Part shown: piece after piece, positions 11,203 to 23,194 of the stretch
Position numbering within the stretch: the stretch's first letter is position 1
Layout: each line of letters starts with the position of its first letter
Origin: Lingula anatina
Lineage: Eukaryota; Brachiopoda; Lingulata; Lingulida; Lingulidae
Direction of reading: 5' to 3'
Assembly (NCBI RefSeq): GCF_001039355.2
Contig: NW_019775973.1
Location: forward strand, 86,131 to 150,130
Length of the DNA: 64,000 bases
The notes under the pieces: model-generated
Seen by the model: only the letters and a program-made list of their open reading frames with translations
Database searches by the model: none
Told to the model about the DNA's origin: nothing
Translations under genes and position numbers: made by a program

Positions 11203-14200
11203 NNNNTTTTTTTTTTTTTTGGGGGGGGGGGGGGTAAACCTAAGTGTGAACGACTTTCAAGAATAAACAAAAAAAAAATTGGGTCAACTGCATTTCTTTC
11301 CATAAGAAAAACAAATAAATATTTTAAGTCTGCAAAAATTCTGATTTCCTCTAAATAAGGTTCGGTCGCACATATTAACCAACCTTTCAATTTTGCTTGG
11401 CCTAATGTTCACTACTTACGTCAGCTATAAACATGGACAAATTGGCAAACGCTGGCTGAATTCCGTTTGCTATGACATTCTGGCCGCGAGCTCTGAGTTG
11501 TGATCTGTGAGAAATAAAAGATAAATGGTATCAGAGGACTGTAACCCTATGGATTTGCTCACATCCAAATATGGCGCACTTGAAAGCATTCCGCACAATC
11601 CCCTGATGGTTTCCCCGCCTCCCACCCGCACCGACCCTGCAGGGATTACGCAGCGTGCTTTCAAGTGTGTCGCACCATGATTAAACCGCGCTTCAGTTAG
11701 GCCCGGTTCAACTTGGTTGTGAACAGCGCCTTTTGCTCATCGTGTTTTTATTTTTCCTGAAGCCACAAGGTGGGCAAATATCAATTAGTTCGAGGCAACG
11801 TTTGCTCTAGACGTTGACCTCCTTCCACTCATGACAATCAGCCTCATTATTCGTCTAGACTATCAAACAATAATTTAGACGTAATTAATTAATATGCAGA
11901 ATTTCAAACGCTTCAAGATAATAACCTTAATGGTCTTACTTTTCGTCTTCCGGTATGGAGAGGTTTGTTAATGCGTCTTTAAACGGTGTATAAAAAAAGG
12001 TTTCTACCGCTGACAAGTTTGTGATGCCTTCTGATATTTGGCCAGGGATCTTGTCCTAAAAATTATGTTGAAAACAATAATAACATAAAATAATAAATAT
12101 TTGAATTCAACTAAAATGGCACTCAGTGGGCGATGACCTTTGCAAAGGCACCTCATTTCTCATTTTTATTCATAAATAAACAATGGTTCTCAATCGACAT
12201 GTATTCCACTCTTAATTGGCCTTTTTTTTTTTTTTTTTTGTTTTTTTTTTTTTTTCAGATTGCATTTAGCCCCTGCGGAGTTGGATCGATCTATGTAAAC
12301 CGATAGGGACCATTCCCAGACCCAATTGTACTTACTGTGGATTGATCTATCTCTGAGGGGATTATCAATAAATTGCAATCAACTTAAGCGGCTTAGATGT
12401 ATCCTACGCCTACTGCATTTGCTAGGGGTAATAAATTTTCTATTATAAGCTTCAGTAGGCATGCCAGGTATCTAAGCCGCTTAAGCTGAAAGCAATTTAG
12501 CGAAAAATCCCTCGGAGACGGATCGATCCTGTTAGATCGATCTAGGTATGGGAACCCAGTCCTATTTTCATAGGGAATAAGCCCTTATTCTCACCATGGA
12601 CACTCTATGGTTGGTTCTTCCCAACTCTATAGCCTTCCTCATAAGGGCCACCATCTGGGACAACCGACTGGGTAGAAGCTCCAGACGAGTCAGATAATTT
12701 TCATAATTCTTTTTCGTCTTGAACGGCAAGGAGGAGACCAAATATTCCAGATCGATGTGCGGCCCTTCCAGGAAATTAACTGGGTTCAGAGAGTTGTATC
12801 TATAATAATAATAATAATCATTTTTATTATTAAGCTAATGAAGTTTCATTGCTTTAATTTGAATTGATTAAGTGGCTCAGCAGTATGAATAATCAAAACT
12901 AATACTTACAAATGCCATTCATATCCGTCAACCAATGCTTGAACAAACCGCCTCATGACGTCATAGTTCAGTTGATCACTTTCGCCTAGCTTTGCGCGAT
13001 CAATTTTTCCAAGACGCAATAAATAGTCTTGGCATTTTGTCTGGAATATATGAATAGTTTTTTTTAGATTATAAGACATAGGACAGGTGTTGTAGATGTG
13101 GTTAAAAATGTAGACCACGAATACAATTTTTTAAAGAATTTAGACTGATGCATGATGTAGACTTCTGCATCTTTAACAACAAAAGAGATACGTTTTCTCC
13201 TTTTTCTATTCTAGTCTCGCGAAATACATTTTTTGGTTTCCGAAAGTCTTTCTGTTATTATTTATCAGTTTTTATCGTTATTTTTTTTTAATTTGACAGA
13301 CCGTTTAACACTGTTAAAGCCAGTAATTAAACTCATATATCAACATTTTAAGTCGTCAGCTTTTTGGCCATCATAAAAAATGTTCGAATCATTCTGGCAA
13401 CTTCGGCTGAACCGTTAATTTTAATTCAGAGTACAGAATTAACCATACAGGCCCGTAGCCAGCAATTTCAAAAGGGGGGTTCTTTTTCTGAAAAAGTGTA
13501 CCTTTTTCCATAAAAACTTCATGTACCTCGTGAACCTTTTCCCCAGCAAAAAGGGCGGTTCTTTTGAACCCCCCGAACCCCCACTGGCTACGGGCCTGCC
13601 ATACCTTTCTCATTTCAAAGTCCGCAATCGTCAAATTTTCAAGCTGATCATCATATCGGCTGTCTCCGGACTGTGTAGCGAACTCGGGATTGTCCGCCAG
13701 GCGCCACTCGTAAAATTCCGTTACTAGTCGGTTTAAGTCGGACTTGTCATCTGAATTAATAAGAAAATACCAGTATGTAGTGTGGTCAGGGGAGGAAAAG
13801 TTGAAATACTTTTTTATGTAACTCAAATTAAAGCATTGTGACTAATAATAATAATAATAATATTAATAATAATGTTGATGATAAAAATCACTTCTGAAAA
13901 AACAAGCTTTACAATCTTCGCAGCGCTGTGTACAAAATGAAAATTAGAATTTAAATTCTCTCACAATAAAAAAAATGCTGAACGCCTTTAAATCGCTAGC
14001 TACCTCTTGGTCACGCATATTGAAATAAAAATGATAAATATCTGCACGTACATGTAGTATTCAAAATAAAAAGGCAAAATCGAATTCTTATCAGCGACTG
14101 GGGTGTTTGGTAAACACAGTTACGGTAAAAAAGCGATCTTTATCAAAATTGACGATAAGAAACATATCAAATGTGCCATTAAAAAGCCAGCCAACAAGTC

Positions 14201-16772
14201 TTATCTGCTACTTGTCACACATTTGAGACTTGAACTATAGCCATGGATATTTTTGAATTACCCAGATATGATTATAAAGCTGATAAATTGTTATCGAACA
14301 TTTCGCTAACATTATCTCACTAAGGTCTGGTCGCACACTGTGCGCTTTAAGGCTGTTGTAATGATTTAAATCAGTCCTTTTAATGTTCTTATTCATTTGG
14401 GGTCTTTTCTATTGGGATGTGAAATATTTAGCTAATGCTAAAACTTTACAGAAAACACGGGAGAAATCTGAGATTGATATAATTGTTTAAAATAAACTAC
14501 TACACAGATTTTGACATCAGATGTCAAAGAGAATTTTTCATCATCTATTTGAATTCAGTTCTTATAATGAACAGGCATATTAATAGATTTATTATTTGAT
14601 TGATCAATTAACTCATAAAAAAGTATAAGATACGTGTATGCCACAACAGGTCCCTCTTTCCACCAAAACATTTAACTGAAAATATGAAAAGGTAAACGTT
14701 GTATATTTTGAAATGACATGCATAACCTGGAATCATGATGTCTGAGACCTCGAGGCAAAAAAACCAGAAAGCGTATCTTCTTTTTATTCCTGGACAATAA
14801 CCCGTGAATGCGTTGCATATTTTAACGTTTTTTCTTATAAACTATAATAACGCGTTCTCTACAGAACTTTTCAGCCGAAGGCAAGTATGATACTTCAGTG
14901 CTTGAACTTATTTTTCACCCTGGAAGTGTGTTGTATGAATAATGAAGCCAGGCCGTCATATATCAACTGTGGGTCGGGGAAGCTGTAATCCTCACACAAT
15001 TTCATAGGTGTTCTTACACTATTGCCACATTTCAATGTATGTATAATAACACAATAAAATAAAAATAAAAAATGGGTCTTAACTGCGTGTGAGATCCATT
15101 TTTATTAGTAATAAATGACTTGAGAATTGATCGGGGGAGAGATTTACCGCCTTGTGACTAGCGTTTCTGGGTTATCGATGACAAATATTAGCGACAGGAC
15201 GCAATCTGAACACTGAAAATATTTGTTAAAGGCTGTGGCTGCATCTTCGATGGTAAAGTAAGATGTCTCCAACGTAGGATTAATAGATAGCACTGTCTGA
15301 GGCGGAATTCCCGAAGAACTGGGTATGGGTAACAACACAAACTAAAGAGAAGAGACGTGTCGTTTTTTTTTTTTATTTATTATTATTATTTTTAGTCTAA
15401 AGCCCATGTTACACCTAGCTTCCGACCGCTTCGAAAACGAAGTTTGGCCCTCTCCCACGAATATGAAAAGGCTGCAATATTTTGAGTTCGCTAACAATGG
15501 TGTTTGAGTCTGATGTTGACCATAAAATATTGTCAAAGCTGCAAATTTGAAGGAGGTTAAATTGAGCTTACATTTTTTTTAAAGTTCGCTAACGCACTTT
15601 TGAATCTGATGTTGGAAATCAAAGCTGCAACTTTGAAATGTTGTAGGTGTGTGAGCGTGACCACAGACTCGTTCTCCAACCAGTGTAACTGTCATTGTCA
15701 ACCTCTCACACTCACTGAAATCTGCACCCAAATAAAGTACATTTGACTAAACACTTTAATATGTCTGGCTTTGATAGAGATCCTAACTAACAGGTTCCAA
15801 CCCCCTTCTCCTCCCCTCCGATATTTTGTTGGCAACTAAACTGTTATCTGCATGAATTTGCCATTTGCTATAACGGCTACAGCATACTGAAATTAGAGGC
15901 GAGTCTCCAGTGACCTCCGAAACTCGGGTTGACCCCTCCCTCTCTCTCCTCCTTTTCCGGTTAATGCTAAAATAGAAACCAGCACGACCGCTTCAGGAAC
16001 AGTCTAAGGCAAACTTAATGAAGAGCACTCCCCCCCCTCCCCCCCCCCAGACACATATAGGGCCTACACAAGTGTGCCAATTTTCTCTGTGTCCAGGTGG
16101 GAGAGTGAAAGAAGAGTGGTCAGTTTGATTGTTGAACAACAAGGTCCAAGCATTTGAATGCACCCAAACATCATCTTCTTCCGGGTATCGGGAGTTAGGC
16201 TTTAAAACATTTTTAGGCAAAACGGTGCAGGGTGCGTCCTTAGTTAACGCCTTACGCCGATCGTCTTGTAGTTCCATGCTTATAAAATCTTACACGATGA
16301 CACACGCAAGAAAAACAACTTACTACAACCTGAAGGGGAAGACAGGTTCAGAGGGCACTGAATTGATAAAGTTGACAGGTGTGAGGTTGACGGTTAAACA
16401 TACTGGTTTGCAATTAAGTTACCTGAGCGAATACAGTTTTTTAATGGGAGCTCTCCGTACAAGGCACGCTTAGAGTCTAGGACACATTTGCCCTGTGCAG
16501 TAGCGTAGATCGCGTACGATTTTTTTTTTTTTTTTTTGAGGGGGGGGGGGGGCATTGTAGGTGGCTACAAGCTATGGCACGTATGTGACCTCGGGTTAGG
16601 TCGGTGGAAATATACGTTCATAGATTGATAATTGTCATTGTCAAATGTAACATAGGCATATTTTGAATAATTTGACATTTTTTCATCATACAAAAGCTTA
16701 CATCAGTGTATGCTGACCAAGAAGCTGTCCACACTCATTCGATCATCTTTTCTTCTTTATTTATTTATTAAT

Positions 16773-16828
<56 letters not shown>

Positions 16829-18032
16829 TTGCAAAACCCACAGGCGGGTACTATCGAACTTTAAATGTGCGCGCAGTTAATTAGAGTAACATAATGTATG
16901 ACCTGCGCCCTTTTTATGTTCATTTTGCATTTTTGGATTGCTTAAATACTTAATATGCGGTGAAATTGCACCCGTTAAGATTAAGAGGTGCCGCCCACAT
17001 TTTTCTGTCTTAAACATTTCACCATCTTTTAATCCGCAAATATACAGCTTATTTTACTCAGATGCAGATGTTAACAGCAGCATCTGCGAGCTTATTTTAG
17101 AATCCGGGTACAAAAATATATAAATACATCCCAAGTCACCCATTGTTGACTACCGCTACTGAGTGGCATGAGAAAAAAAAGGATTTCCAACGGTGGATGC
17201 GAAATAAAAATAAACCGTGTCCGTGTCAGATACGCTGAACAAACAATGGAGAGCGCGGGAGTCGTCTGCTGCGCTAACAAGATGATATCAAGTACGTGAT
17301 CTAGGGTTCATCCGGCGAACTATCTTAAGTTAACGGTTTTAAAGTAAAGGCTTATTCCCAGTGAAACTCTCGTTCTGCGAAGATCGATCCGCCTCTGCAG
17401 GGGACTCTTGCTGAATGTAATTAGATTAATAGAATAACACCTCCATTCGTTTCCATTAAACTCGTATCATCACCGGTTTCTTTGTATTCTGCCCAACGCC
17501 AACGTTAATCTGATTGCATCCCTGCGGAGTTGGATCGATGTACGTAGAATGACAATTTTATTGGGAATGGGCCCCGAAATACCCACCTTCAATGCACAAT
17601 TCCAGACTTAGATGGGTTAAATTTATGAGAACATATTTGAAATGCATGGCGGCGAGGGGTGGGGGGTGTTTTGGGGTGGGTGGAGGTGGGGGTGGGGTAG
17701 ACTACTCCTTCGAAATACAGCACGCTTCACTTATGAATTTGAGGAGGTATTCTGTGTGTTTTGATTAAATGTGACGTTTTCAACTGCGACTTGACCCGAC
17801 TGACCGAATACGACTACATTAAAATGTACAGTATCTTAACTTTTCCTTTCGTGTCCCAAGTCTACATGTACGTTGCCTACATTTAATGGCAAAAAATTCA
17901 GACGCCCCTAACTAATAAAAACCAGTCTTGTCACTATGAGCGTGATGGGTGATTTAATTCGTTTATGACTATTGATTTTTAAACAATTTTAAATGTGCAA
18001 TAACTTATTACTGTTTAGTCTCTCTCTCTCCG

Positions 18033-18090
<58 letters not shown>

Positions 18091-18297
18091 CACGCACTGA
18101 CACCTCTCTTGCACATACAAACACACTAAGTGACACACACGTTCTCTCTCTCCCATGCAAAAACACACACACACTAAAACACAGACACTATCTCTCATAC
18201 ACACATACAGTACACACATGCCCATACTCTCTCTCTCTTTTATTCTATCACACACACTAACACACGCACTGTACACACACGCATACAGACACACAGA

Positions 18298-18351
<54 letters not shown>

Positions 18352-18444
18352 CTCGCCCTCTGTCTAACCTGCAATCCCTTTCGCTGCCAGTACAAGCAAA
18401 ACCCCGAAAACCGACAGTTGGACGATCAGCCGCCTGCTCTCCAT
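6148..18444 (-). CDS. Secreted DUF885 (HExxPGHH) metallopeptidase-like protein
   Basis: Sixteen exons give an unbroken 632-aa frame: 18444-18369, 13750-13605, 13040-12910, 12799-12595, 12055-11940, 11504-11420, 11052-10885, 10362-10276, 9792-9698, 9427-9320, 9017-8957, 8749-8642, 8201-8137, 7599-7528, 7295-7126, 6353-6148. All introns are GT-AG and all phases match. Exon 1 encodes a signal peptide ([20 protein letters not shown]). DUF885 hallmarks appear in order: [12 protein letters not shown] near residue 45, a [11 protein letters not shown] stretch near 260, HEVEPGHH at 417-424, EGWALYAE at 462-469, DRYITWPGQ at 534-542, and GPVPL near the C-terminus. The His-Glu-His-His cluster is the presumed zinc site; peptidase activity is inferred, not proven for the family. 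After the domain come a Ser/Thr-rich linker and a short hydrophobic stretch ([13 protein letters not shown]), possibly a GPI-anchor signal. The last intron contains an assembly gap. Confidence 0.93.
6462..6497. repeat. (GT)n microsatellite
   Basis: An imperfect GT/GC run within about 6425-6500, in the last intron of the DUF885 gene just upstream of its terminal exon. Confidence 0.9.
6775..7009. other. Assembly gap, 235 N
   Basis: A run of N flanked by a poly-C tract on the left and a poly-T tract on the right. It lies in the last DUF885 intron and breaks no exon of the model. Confidence 0.99.
8957..9017 (-). other. DUF885 exon 11: HExxPGHH active-site exon
   Basis: This 61-nt exon encodes [20 protein letters not shown]. 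It carries the two histidines and the glutamate that define the DUF885 signature. The acceptor is TTATGTAG and the donor is CAG|GTAAAG. The partner motif EGWALYAE spans the junction of exons 12 and 13 (8642 and 8201). Confidence 0.92.
11168..11234. repeat. Poly-T/poly-G tract with 4-N break
   Basis: Long T homopolymer, NNNN at 11203-11206, more T, then a G run. It is a sequencing-difficult tract in a DUF885 intron. Reading frames drawn across it are spurious. Confidence 0.95.
11576..11673. mobile_element. Short inverted-repeat element
   Basis: The ends GGCGCACTTGAAAGCA and GCTTTCAAGTGTGTCGC are inverted complements. The middle, CCCTGATGGTTTCCCCGCCTCC, is shared with the larger element at 19385-19625. 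MITE-like, in a DUF885 intron. Confidence 0.55.
12262..12570. mobile_element. GATCGAT-ended element(s), diverged
   Basis: A region of nested inverted repeats. One pair is CAACTTAAGCGGCTTAGATG near 12381 with its complement near 12470-12490; others are GGATCGATC-type ends. It resembles the 1467-1684 family but is more diverged and possibly composite. It lies in the intron between DUF885 exons 5 and 4. Confidence 0.55.
13448..13598. mobile_element. MITE with CAGGCCCGTAGCCAG ends, abutting splice donor
   Basis: A 151-bp element bounded by CAGGCCCGTAGCCAG and its exact complement CTGGCTACGGGCCTG. CCATAC lies on both sides, the core of a probable 8-bp target-site duplication as in hAT elements. 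The right edge lies only 6 bp from the end of DUF885 exon 2 (13605), so the duplicated target includes the 5' splice site GTATGG. A second copy is at 33868-34035 and a decayed end at 41195-41249. Confidence 0.85.
14919..15341 (-). CDS. Candidate two-exon coding fragment inside DUF885 intron 1
   Basis: Two open segments with good splice sites join in frame on the minus strand. Exon 15341-15148 (acceptor CTCTTCTCTTTAG, donor GGCG|GTAAAT) has 64 codons plus 2 nt. Exon 15012-14919 (acceptor GTGTAAG, donor CCAGG|GTGAAA) has 94 nt. The joined product (for example [18 protein letters not shown], then [18 protein letters not shown]) looks protein-like, but I recognise no family. It is not part of the DUF885 model, whose exons 1 and 2 join directly in frame. 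It could be an exon pair of a nested gene, a gene relic or chance. Confidence 0.3.
16070..16277 (-). CDS. Candidate coding segment in DUF885 intron 1
   Basis: An open minus-strand segment beginning [17 protein letters not shown] and running to a possible donor after WHTC (CACTTGT|GTAGGC). The upstream frame is also open to a weak acceptor. The composition is protein-like and it lies upstream of the candidate fragment at 14919-15341 on the same strand. I could not join them with confidence and recognise no domain. Confidence 0.2.
16777..16828. repeat. (TTA)n microsatellite
   Basis: About 17 units of ATT/TTA in DUF885 intron 1, directly visible. Confidence 0.97.
17355..17576. mobile_element. 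GATCGAT-ended element, diverged copy
   Basis: It runs from TTATTCCCAGTGAAACTC with GATCGATCC to GGATCGATGTACG with TTGGGAATGGG. The ends are inverted relatives of the 1467-1684 family. It lies in DUF885 intron 1. Confidence 0.5.
18037..18350. repeat. (CA)n and (CT)n microsatellite cluster
   Basis: CA repeat at 18037-18083, mixed CA/CT-rich DNA, then a CT repeat at 18301-18348 that ends 19 bp from the donor of DUF885 exon 1. The long frames here are low-complexity artefacts. Confidence 0.95.
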
Positions 18445-18802
18445 TTCTTCATGCACCGTCTCTCCTCTGTAGCTGTGCCACATTGAGGTCTGTTAACGCA
18501 CGTTATCACAGAGGGCGTGATGCGGGATTTGCGTATACTTAAACAACGCAGGTCAATCACATGTGATTGTAGAAATTGACATATACCAGTACCAGTATAT
18601 TTTCAAGTAATAAAGCATGTTGCAACTGAAGTGTACGAAATATATATATATATATGTCAGAGCTAACGCTTAAATTATTCAAATAAAAATGCAGTGGTTC
18701 GGGACAAATGTAATCAGATTGAAGATTGTTATGATTAAAAGAATAACAACTGTTCATTTTGGCCGAATAATTAACGGATTTTCTTCGGGTAAACGACCAT
18801 TC

Positions 18803-19069
18803 TTTACTTACTAATGATAAACGAATCCGTTCCGACATTCAAAGTTGGTCTTTTTTTTCTAAAAAGTTTTTATCGTAACCTCTTACGAGATTATTACAGA
18901 ATGTAGCTGGCTATGCAGGCACGTGATATGGTCCGATGACAAGCACAGATTTCAGAATAATTGCCGTTTGGAAATAAAATAGAATTTATGATATTTCTAT
19001 GAGTTGTTTACAATGTATTTATTGCAAAATAAGGATCTTATACTAAGAGTTATTATCCCTTGAAAGATA
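18803..19069. repeat. Dispersed 270-bp repeat, copy 1
   Basis: It matches 22729-23004 in the same orientation along its full length. Shared blocks include ACATTCAAAGTT, TTTCTAAAAAGTTT, TATTTCTATGAGTT and the terminal GAGTTATTATCCCTT. It is well diverged, contains no frame and its type is unknown. Confidence 0.75.
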
Positions 19070-19384
19070 AAGGGCTTTAACCCCGTCGGGGGACGTACCG
19101 GAGGCAACCTGAATCCGTGACATCCACATCCTGTAATATTGAAGAGAGAGAGAGAGAGAGAAAGGTCTTAAGGACAAAGGGAAATATTTCTCATTGTTTG
19201 GACCCATATAGGTGAAAAGAAAACATGTGTTAAAGCGAGAGCTGGGCGGCATAAAACTGGTTAAGCTTCCTTAATCTGCAGCCAGGCGAAACATAAGTTT
19301 TGTTCACGCGAAGGAGCCAAAGTGAACTTGAAGTGAATTTAAGGTCTCTCCCTGACCTGACTGAACATTGTTAGAGCGCATTCA

Positions 19385-19625
19385 GAATAGATAATCCGCG
19401 GACTAACTGATCCGCCGACTAAATATGGCCGACCCCGCTTAAAAAGCGATGCCCCTGATGGTCTCGCCGCCTCCACACGCTCCATCGCTGCAAGGGCCTT
19501 GCTCATAAACCTTGGAGTCGAGACAAAATCCTTTTAATGGCGCGTGTGGAGGCGGGAAGACCATCAGGGAATTAGTCGGCGCTGCTTTTAGGTGAGTGGG
19601 CAATATTTAGTCCGCGGATCTGTTA
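19385..19625. mobile_element. Palindromic TIR element
   Basis: Long imperfect inverted arms: outer GATAATCCGCGGACTAA against TTTAGTCCGCGGATC, inner CCTGATGGTCTCGCCGCCTC against AGGCGGGAAGACCATCAGG. The whole could fold as one hairpin. It is non-coding, MITE-like, and shares the inner word with 11576-11673. Confidence 0.7.
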
Positions 19626-20487
19626 TTACTCTGCATATCATCTGTTCTGAAGGCGCTCTTAAAGTGGCTTTGTATAAGGTCTCTCTCTTACTTGACTGAA
19701 GACTGTTAACAGGCCAAGTAAACGTACTTCTGCGTTTCGAGTCAGTTTCAGAAAGGAAAAAATTGAATAAAAAAGGAAAAGAATTAAAGAAAAGATAAAT
19801 AGCTCGAAATGATTTTTACGGTTGCAATTATCTTTCTCCCTTTCTTTTCTACTTTCTTGTCCAGTTAAAGATGTCTCAAAATTGATATTTCCACTGCTTT
19901 TGTTTGCTGTACACCCGTACCAAAGAAATATGGGAAGAAATTTCGAGAAATAGAAACTTAAATATTGATAGGGCCTATGCCAGACTTCAGCAATGGCTGT
20001 TCACTATTTTCAAATAAGGAAAGTGGGATAAATTATTAGAGTAGTGCACAGTACTATAGTCTGAATGAGTAATCCGGGCATGATGCCAGATTTGCGGTAT
20101 TGATGTGTGGAGTTGCATTCGAAAGTCCGTCAAAAAAACTAGAAACTAATCTGGAAACTAATTGCAACAGTTTTCGTTTTACTACAGTAAATGATGTCCC
20201 TTAAATGACATTCTTCAAGTCTCAAGGAATTCTAGCATAGGAAATATGAAAAAATCAGCAATTTGGATTGAGTAAATTATTGAGTTAACTAATTAATAAA
20301 TGATTAAAGAGAATGAGAATCTGCGGGTGCTTTCATAGATCTGACCGACTTGCGATAAGAAAGTTAACGGTTAGAGAGAGAGAGAGTTTCGGTATTACTT
20401 TGGGGTATCACTTTTGCATTGCTTTCTAAAGAGGCATCCCAACGCAGTTTCGCCTTTATCGTTCAAAAGTTAACCCCAATTCAAGCC

Positions 20488-20490
<3 letters not shown>

Positions 20491-20538
<48 letters not shown>
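20491..20538. repeat. Poly-T tract
   Basis: An uninterrupted run of about 48 T in intergenic DNA. Confidence 0.97.
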
Positions 20539-20540
<2 letters not shown>

Positions 20541-22728
20541 GTTTTCTAATCTCGTATGATATCACTCAGTACCCACAGCCTCGCTTTAGGCTATCTCGGA
20601 TTTTTTCAATTTAAGGCTTGATTTTATCACTGCCTCTTAACTTAATTGCCTTAGTTCCACGATTTTGAACATTGCTATTCAAACACCATAAAAACCACAA
20701 TAGGTTAATAATCTGTGTTAAAAAAGCATTTATTATTCTAATGAATGATGCAAATCGGACAATATAGTTATATAAAATATTTATAAAATTACGTATTTAC
20801 AAACGTTTTTGGTAAGGCAAAAAAAGCTTCAACATAAATTAAATAAAGGAACATCTTAATCAGTATAAAAAGTACTTGTGTACATAGAAAAAAGTATATT
20901 ACACGTCTATATAAAAGCGCCATACCCATAGGATAATTTATTTTAAATAAATATTCATTATATGCTGCTTGCTTTAGTTACATGAGAGTGCTCTCGATTC
21001 TCTCAATGTGACTGACATGGCAACGGACATATAGACAAAACAAAAAAATGGCACAATTTCAACATACATGTAAATTAAGATAAAAGCATAGCCATACAAA
21101 TCTACATAACTAATAACGCCCTTTAACTAGTGGTACTCGTGTTTCCGAAACCGAAATCTCCAATATCTACAACTCCCGTCACGTCCAGCGAGATTTACGG
21201 TGTGTCACGCGTGATCTAACGAGATGTTGCATATATTTAATCCAACATATTATCAAATGAACTAAAAAATACTAAATCTTATTTTCGGTTAATTATAAAC
21301 CTGTAAACTTTTTCCCCCGTCTTGTCAGAAAGAACATAATACACGATACATTTCTTTTCTTTATCCCATAAAAGCAATAAATGAATCGTTCAATTTGTTT
21401 GTGCATCAATTATGAGACAAAAGTCAATTAGAAAGTTTAAAATAGTAATAAAAGCAAACTGTGTCCAAAAAGTTCTGATATATTTAAGTAGAGTACCTGT
21501 TTGCCGTATTAACTAAGAACATGGTCAATCTGAGGTCCATTGTTTTCTTCCACAATCTTGGAAAATATGGCTACTATTAAGTGTATGTGTCTGCCAAATG
21601 TGAGGTAAAGTATTGTCATGAAGTGATTAAAATAACGAATCTCATAGACTGCAGTATTAGAGAAAAAAGTGTCTGTACATAAAAAGGAGTTCGAAACCAC
21701 CCTCAAATCCAGCGATCTGCCTCTGCACCTGGTGGGATTAAATTATATTGTGTAGATCATTGTAGATTATATGTCAAAAATTATTTTAAAAAGCATTTTG
21801 TAAATAAATCAATGGAATCAAAAAGCTAAAACTAATTGCACTTGTATGCCCTACGCGTAGGGAAGGTATATGCTACAAAATACTACAAGATATATACAAT
21901 ATTACATAATGTGACACTAAAAGGCAGCGAGAGCGAATTTTTTTTTTTTTTTAATTTCTTTCTTTTTTATCAAAATATAGATTTATTAAGACTGTTATCC
22001 ATTTTTGACCTCACTCTGGGATAAATGTTTTAATTTATCAAATTCAAATTTTTAATTTTTAAAATTTTGCCAAGTGCAGGTAGATGGATTGTTTTAGCCA
22101 AATATAAAAGTTTTGAACTTAAATAAGTGTGTTTGATTTGGATGCGAACTGCGCAGAGTTTTCAGTTGTCTAAAATCAAATAAAGATGCGCCTGGCATTT
22201 GGACTTAATGTGCTTCCACCAACTCACAACGACAATTACATAGAACTGTCCATTTACATTAACAAGGATTGAGTCGCCCTTCAAGAAATGCCGCAAAAAA
22301 AAAATGCGAAAAAAATTAAATTTCGGTTTTTCGTCGAGGTCATGAAAGTGTCCACTTCCTGAAGGGTGAGGTTACTGTAATAATTCTAGGAAAAAATCAA
22401 CAGGCTAAATTTGCACTTAAAAAATCAGTCTGATCTTTTAACAAGTATAAACAAAAGGACAATCTCGTCATGTAGTAAAACCCACAGACTTACAAATTAA
22501 GTTTTTTTCAAAAAAAAATTAATAATATTAATAATGGTGGAATACTTAATGCGCTGTTTGTGGGGCTTCACTGTCAAAGTATCTTAAACGTCACTGAAGC
22601 AATTCTGAAAAAAAAGGGCACCTTATTTGTCAGTTGGCCTCAGCACACAACTGCTGTAGTTAAAGGGAAAATAACTCTTCGCTTTGGCCCAAAAATGAAT
22701 TTTCCTGGAGTAAACAACAATTTTCCCA

Positions 22729-23004
22729 TACTTACCAATGGTTAATGAATCCATTTTTACATTCAAAGTTAGACCCTGGTTTTTTTCTAAAAAGTTTGTT
22801 TTTTACTTAAAATCTCTTAAGAGATTTTAACAGAGTATAGCCATCAATGGAGGTCACGTGGTCTGAAGACCAGCTCAGGTATCAGAATAATAGCTATAAC
22901 TGCCGTTTTTGTGGTAAAACAGAATATATTATATTTCTATGAGTTTTTCACAATGTTTTTATTGTGAAATATAGATTTCATACGAAGAGTTATTATCCCT
23001 TTAA
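22729..23004. repeat. Dispersed 270-bp repeat, copy 2
   Basis: The partner of 18803-19069. It lies just beyond the stop codon of the 442-aa membrane protein, and its AATAAA on the minus strand (22958-22963) is the nearest polyadenylation hexamer to that gene, about 230 nt downstream of the stop. The repeat may therefore supply the gene's 3' end. Confidence 0.75.
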
Positions 23005-23194
23005 GTGAAAAGTTGCATTAACCAAGAAGGCATGCTGTCATGTTCACGAGAGTTTCCAGGGTCCAATGACTTGGGCTGATATTTTGACCCACTTACATCA
23101 CGCCAACCCTGACCTGTACGAATCCAGTGGAGGGCGGATTATCTGTTAAGAGGACACTCAGTTTGTTTCTCTCCATATTAGCTCACACGTCTTA

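Larger units (their letters stand above)
18445..23194. other. Intergenic region, repeats only
   Basis: Between the first exon of the DUF885 gene and the last exon of the 442-aa membrane protein, both on the minus strand. It holds one copy of a dispersed 270-bp repeat at each end, an inverted-repeat element (19385-19625), a 48-bp poly-T (20491-20538) and AT-rich single-copy DNA. No reading frame has convincing coding character. The DUF885 promoter must lie in the first few hundred bases, where no TATA box stands out. Confidence 0.6.

Noticed and set aside
13389-13826. 145-codon minus-strand frame taken as one protein
   Set aside because: Only 13605-13750 is real (DUF885 exon 2). The rest is intron and MITE sequence read through.
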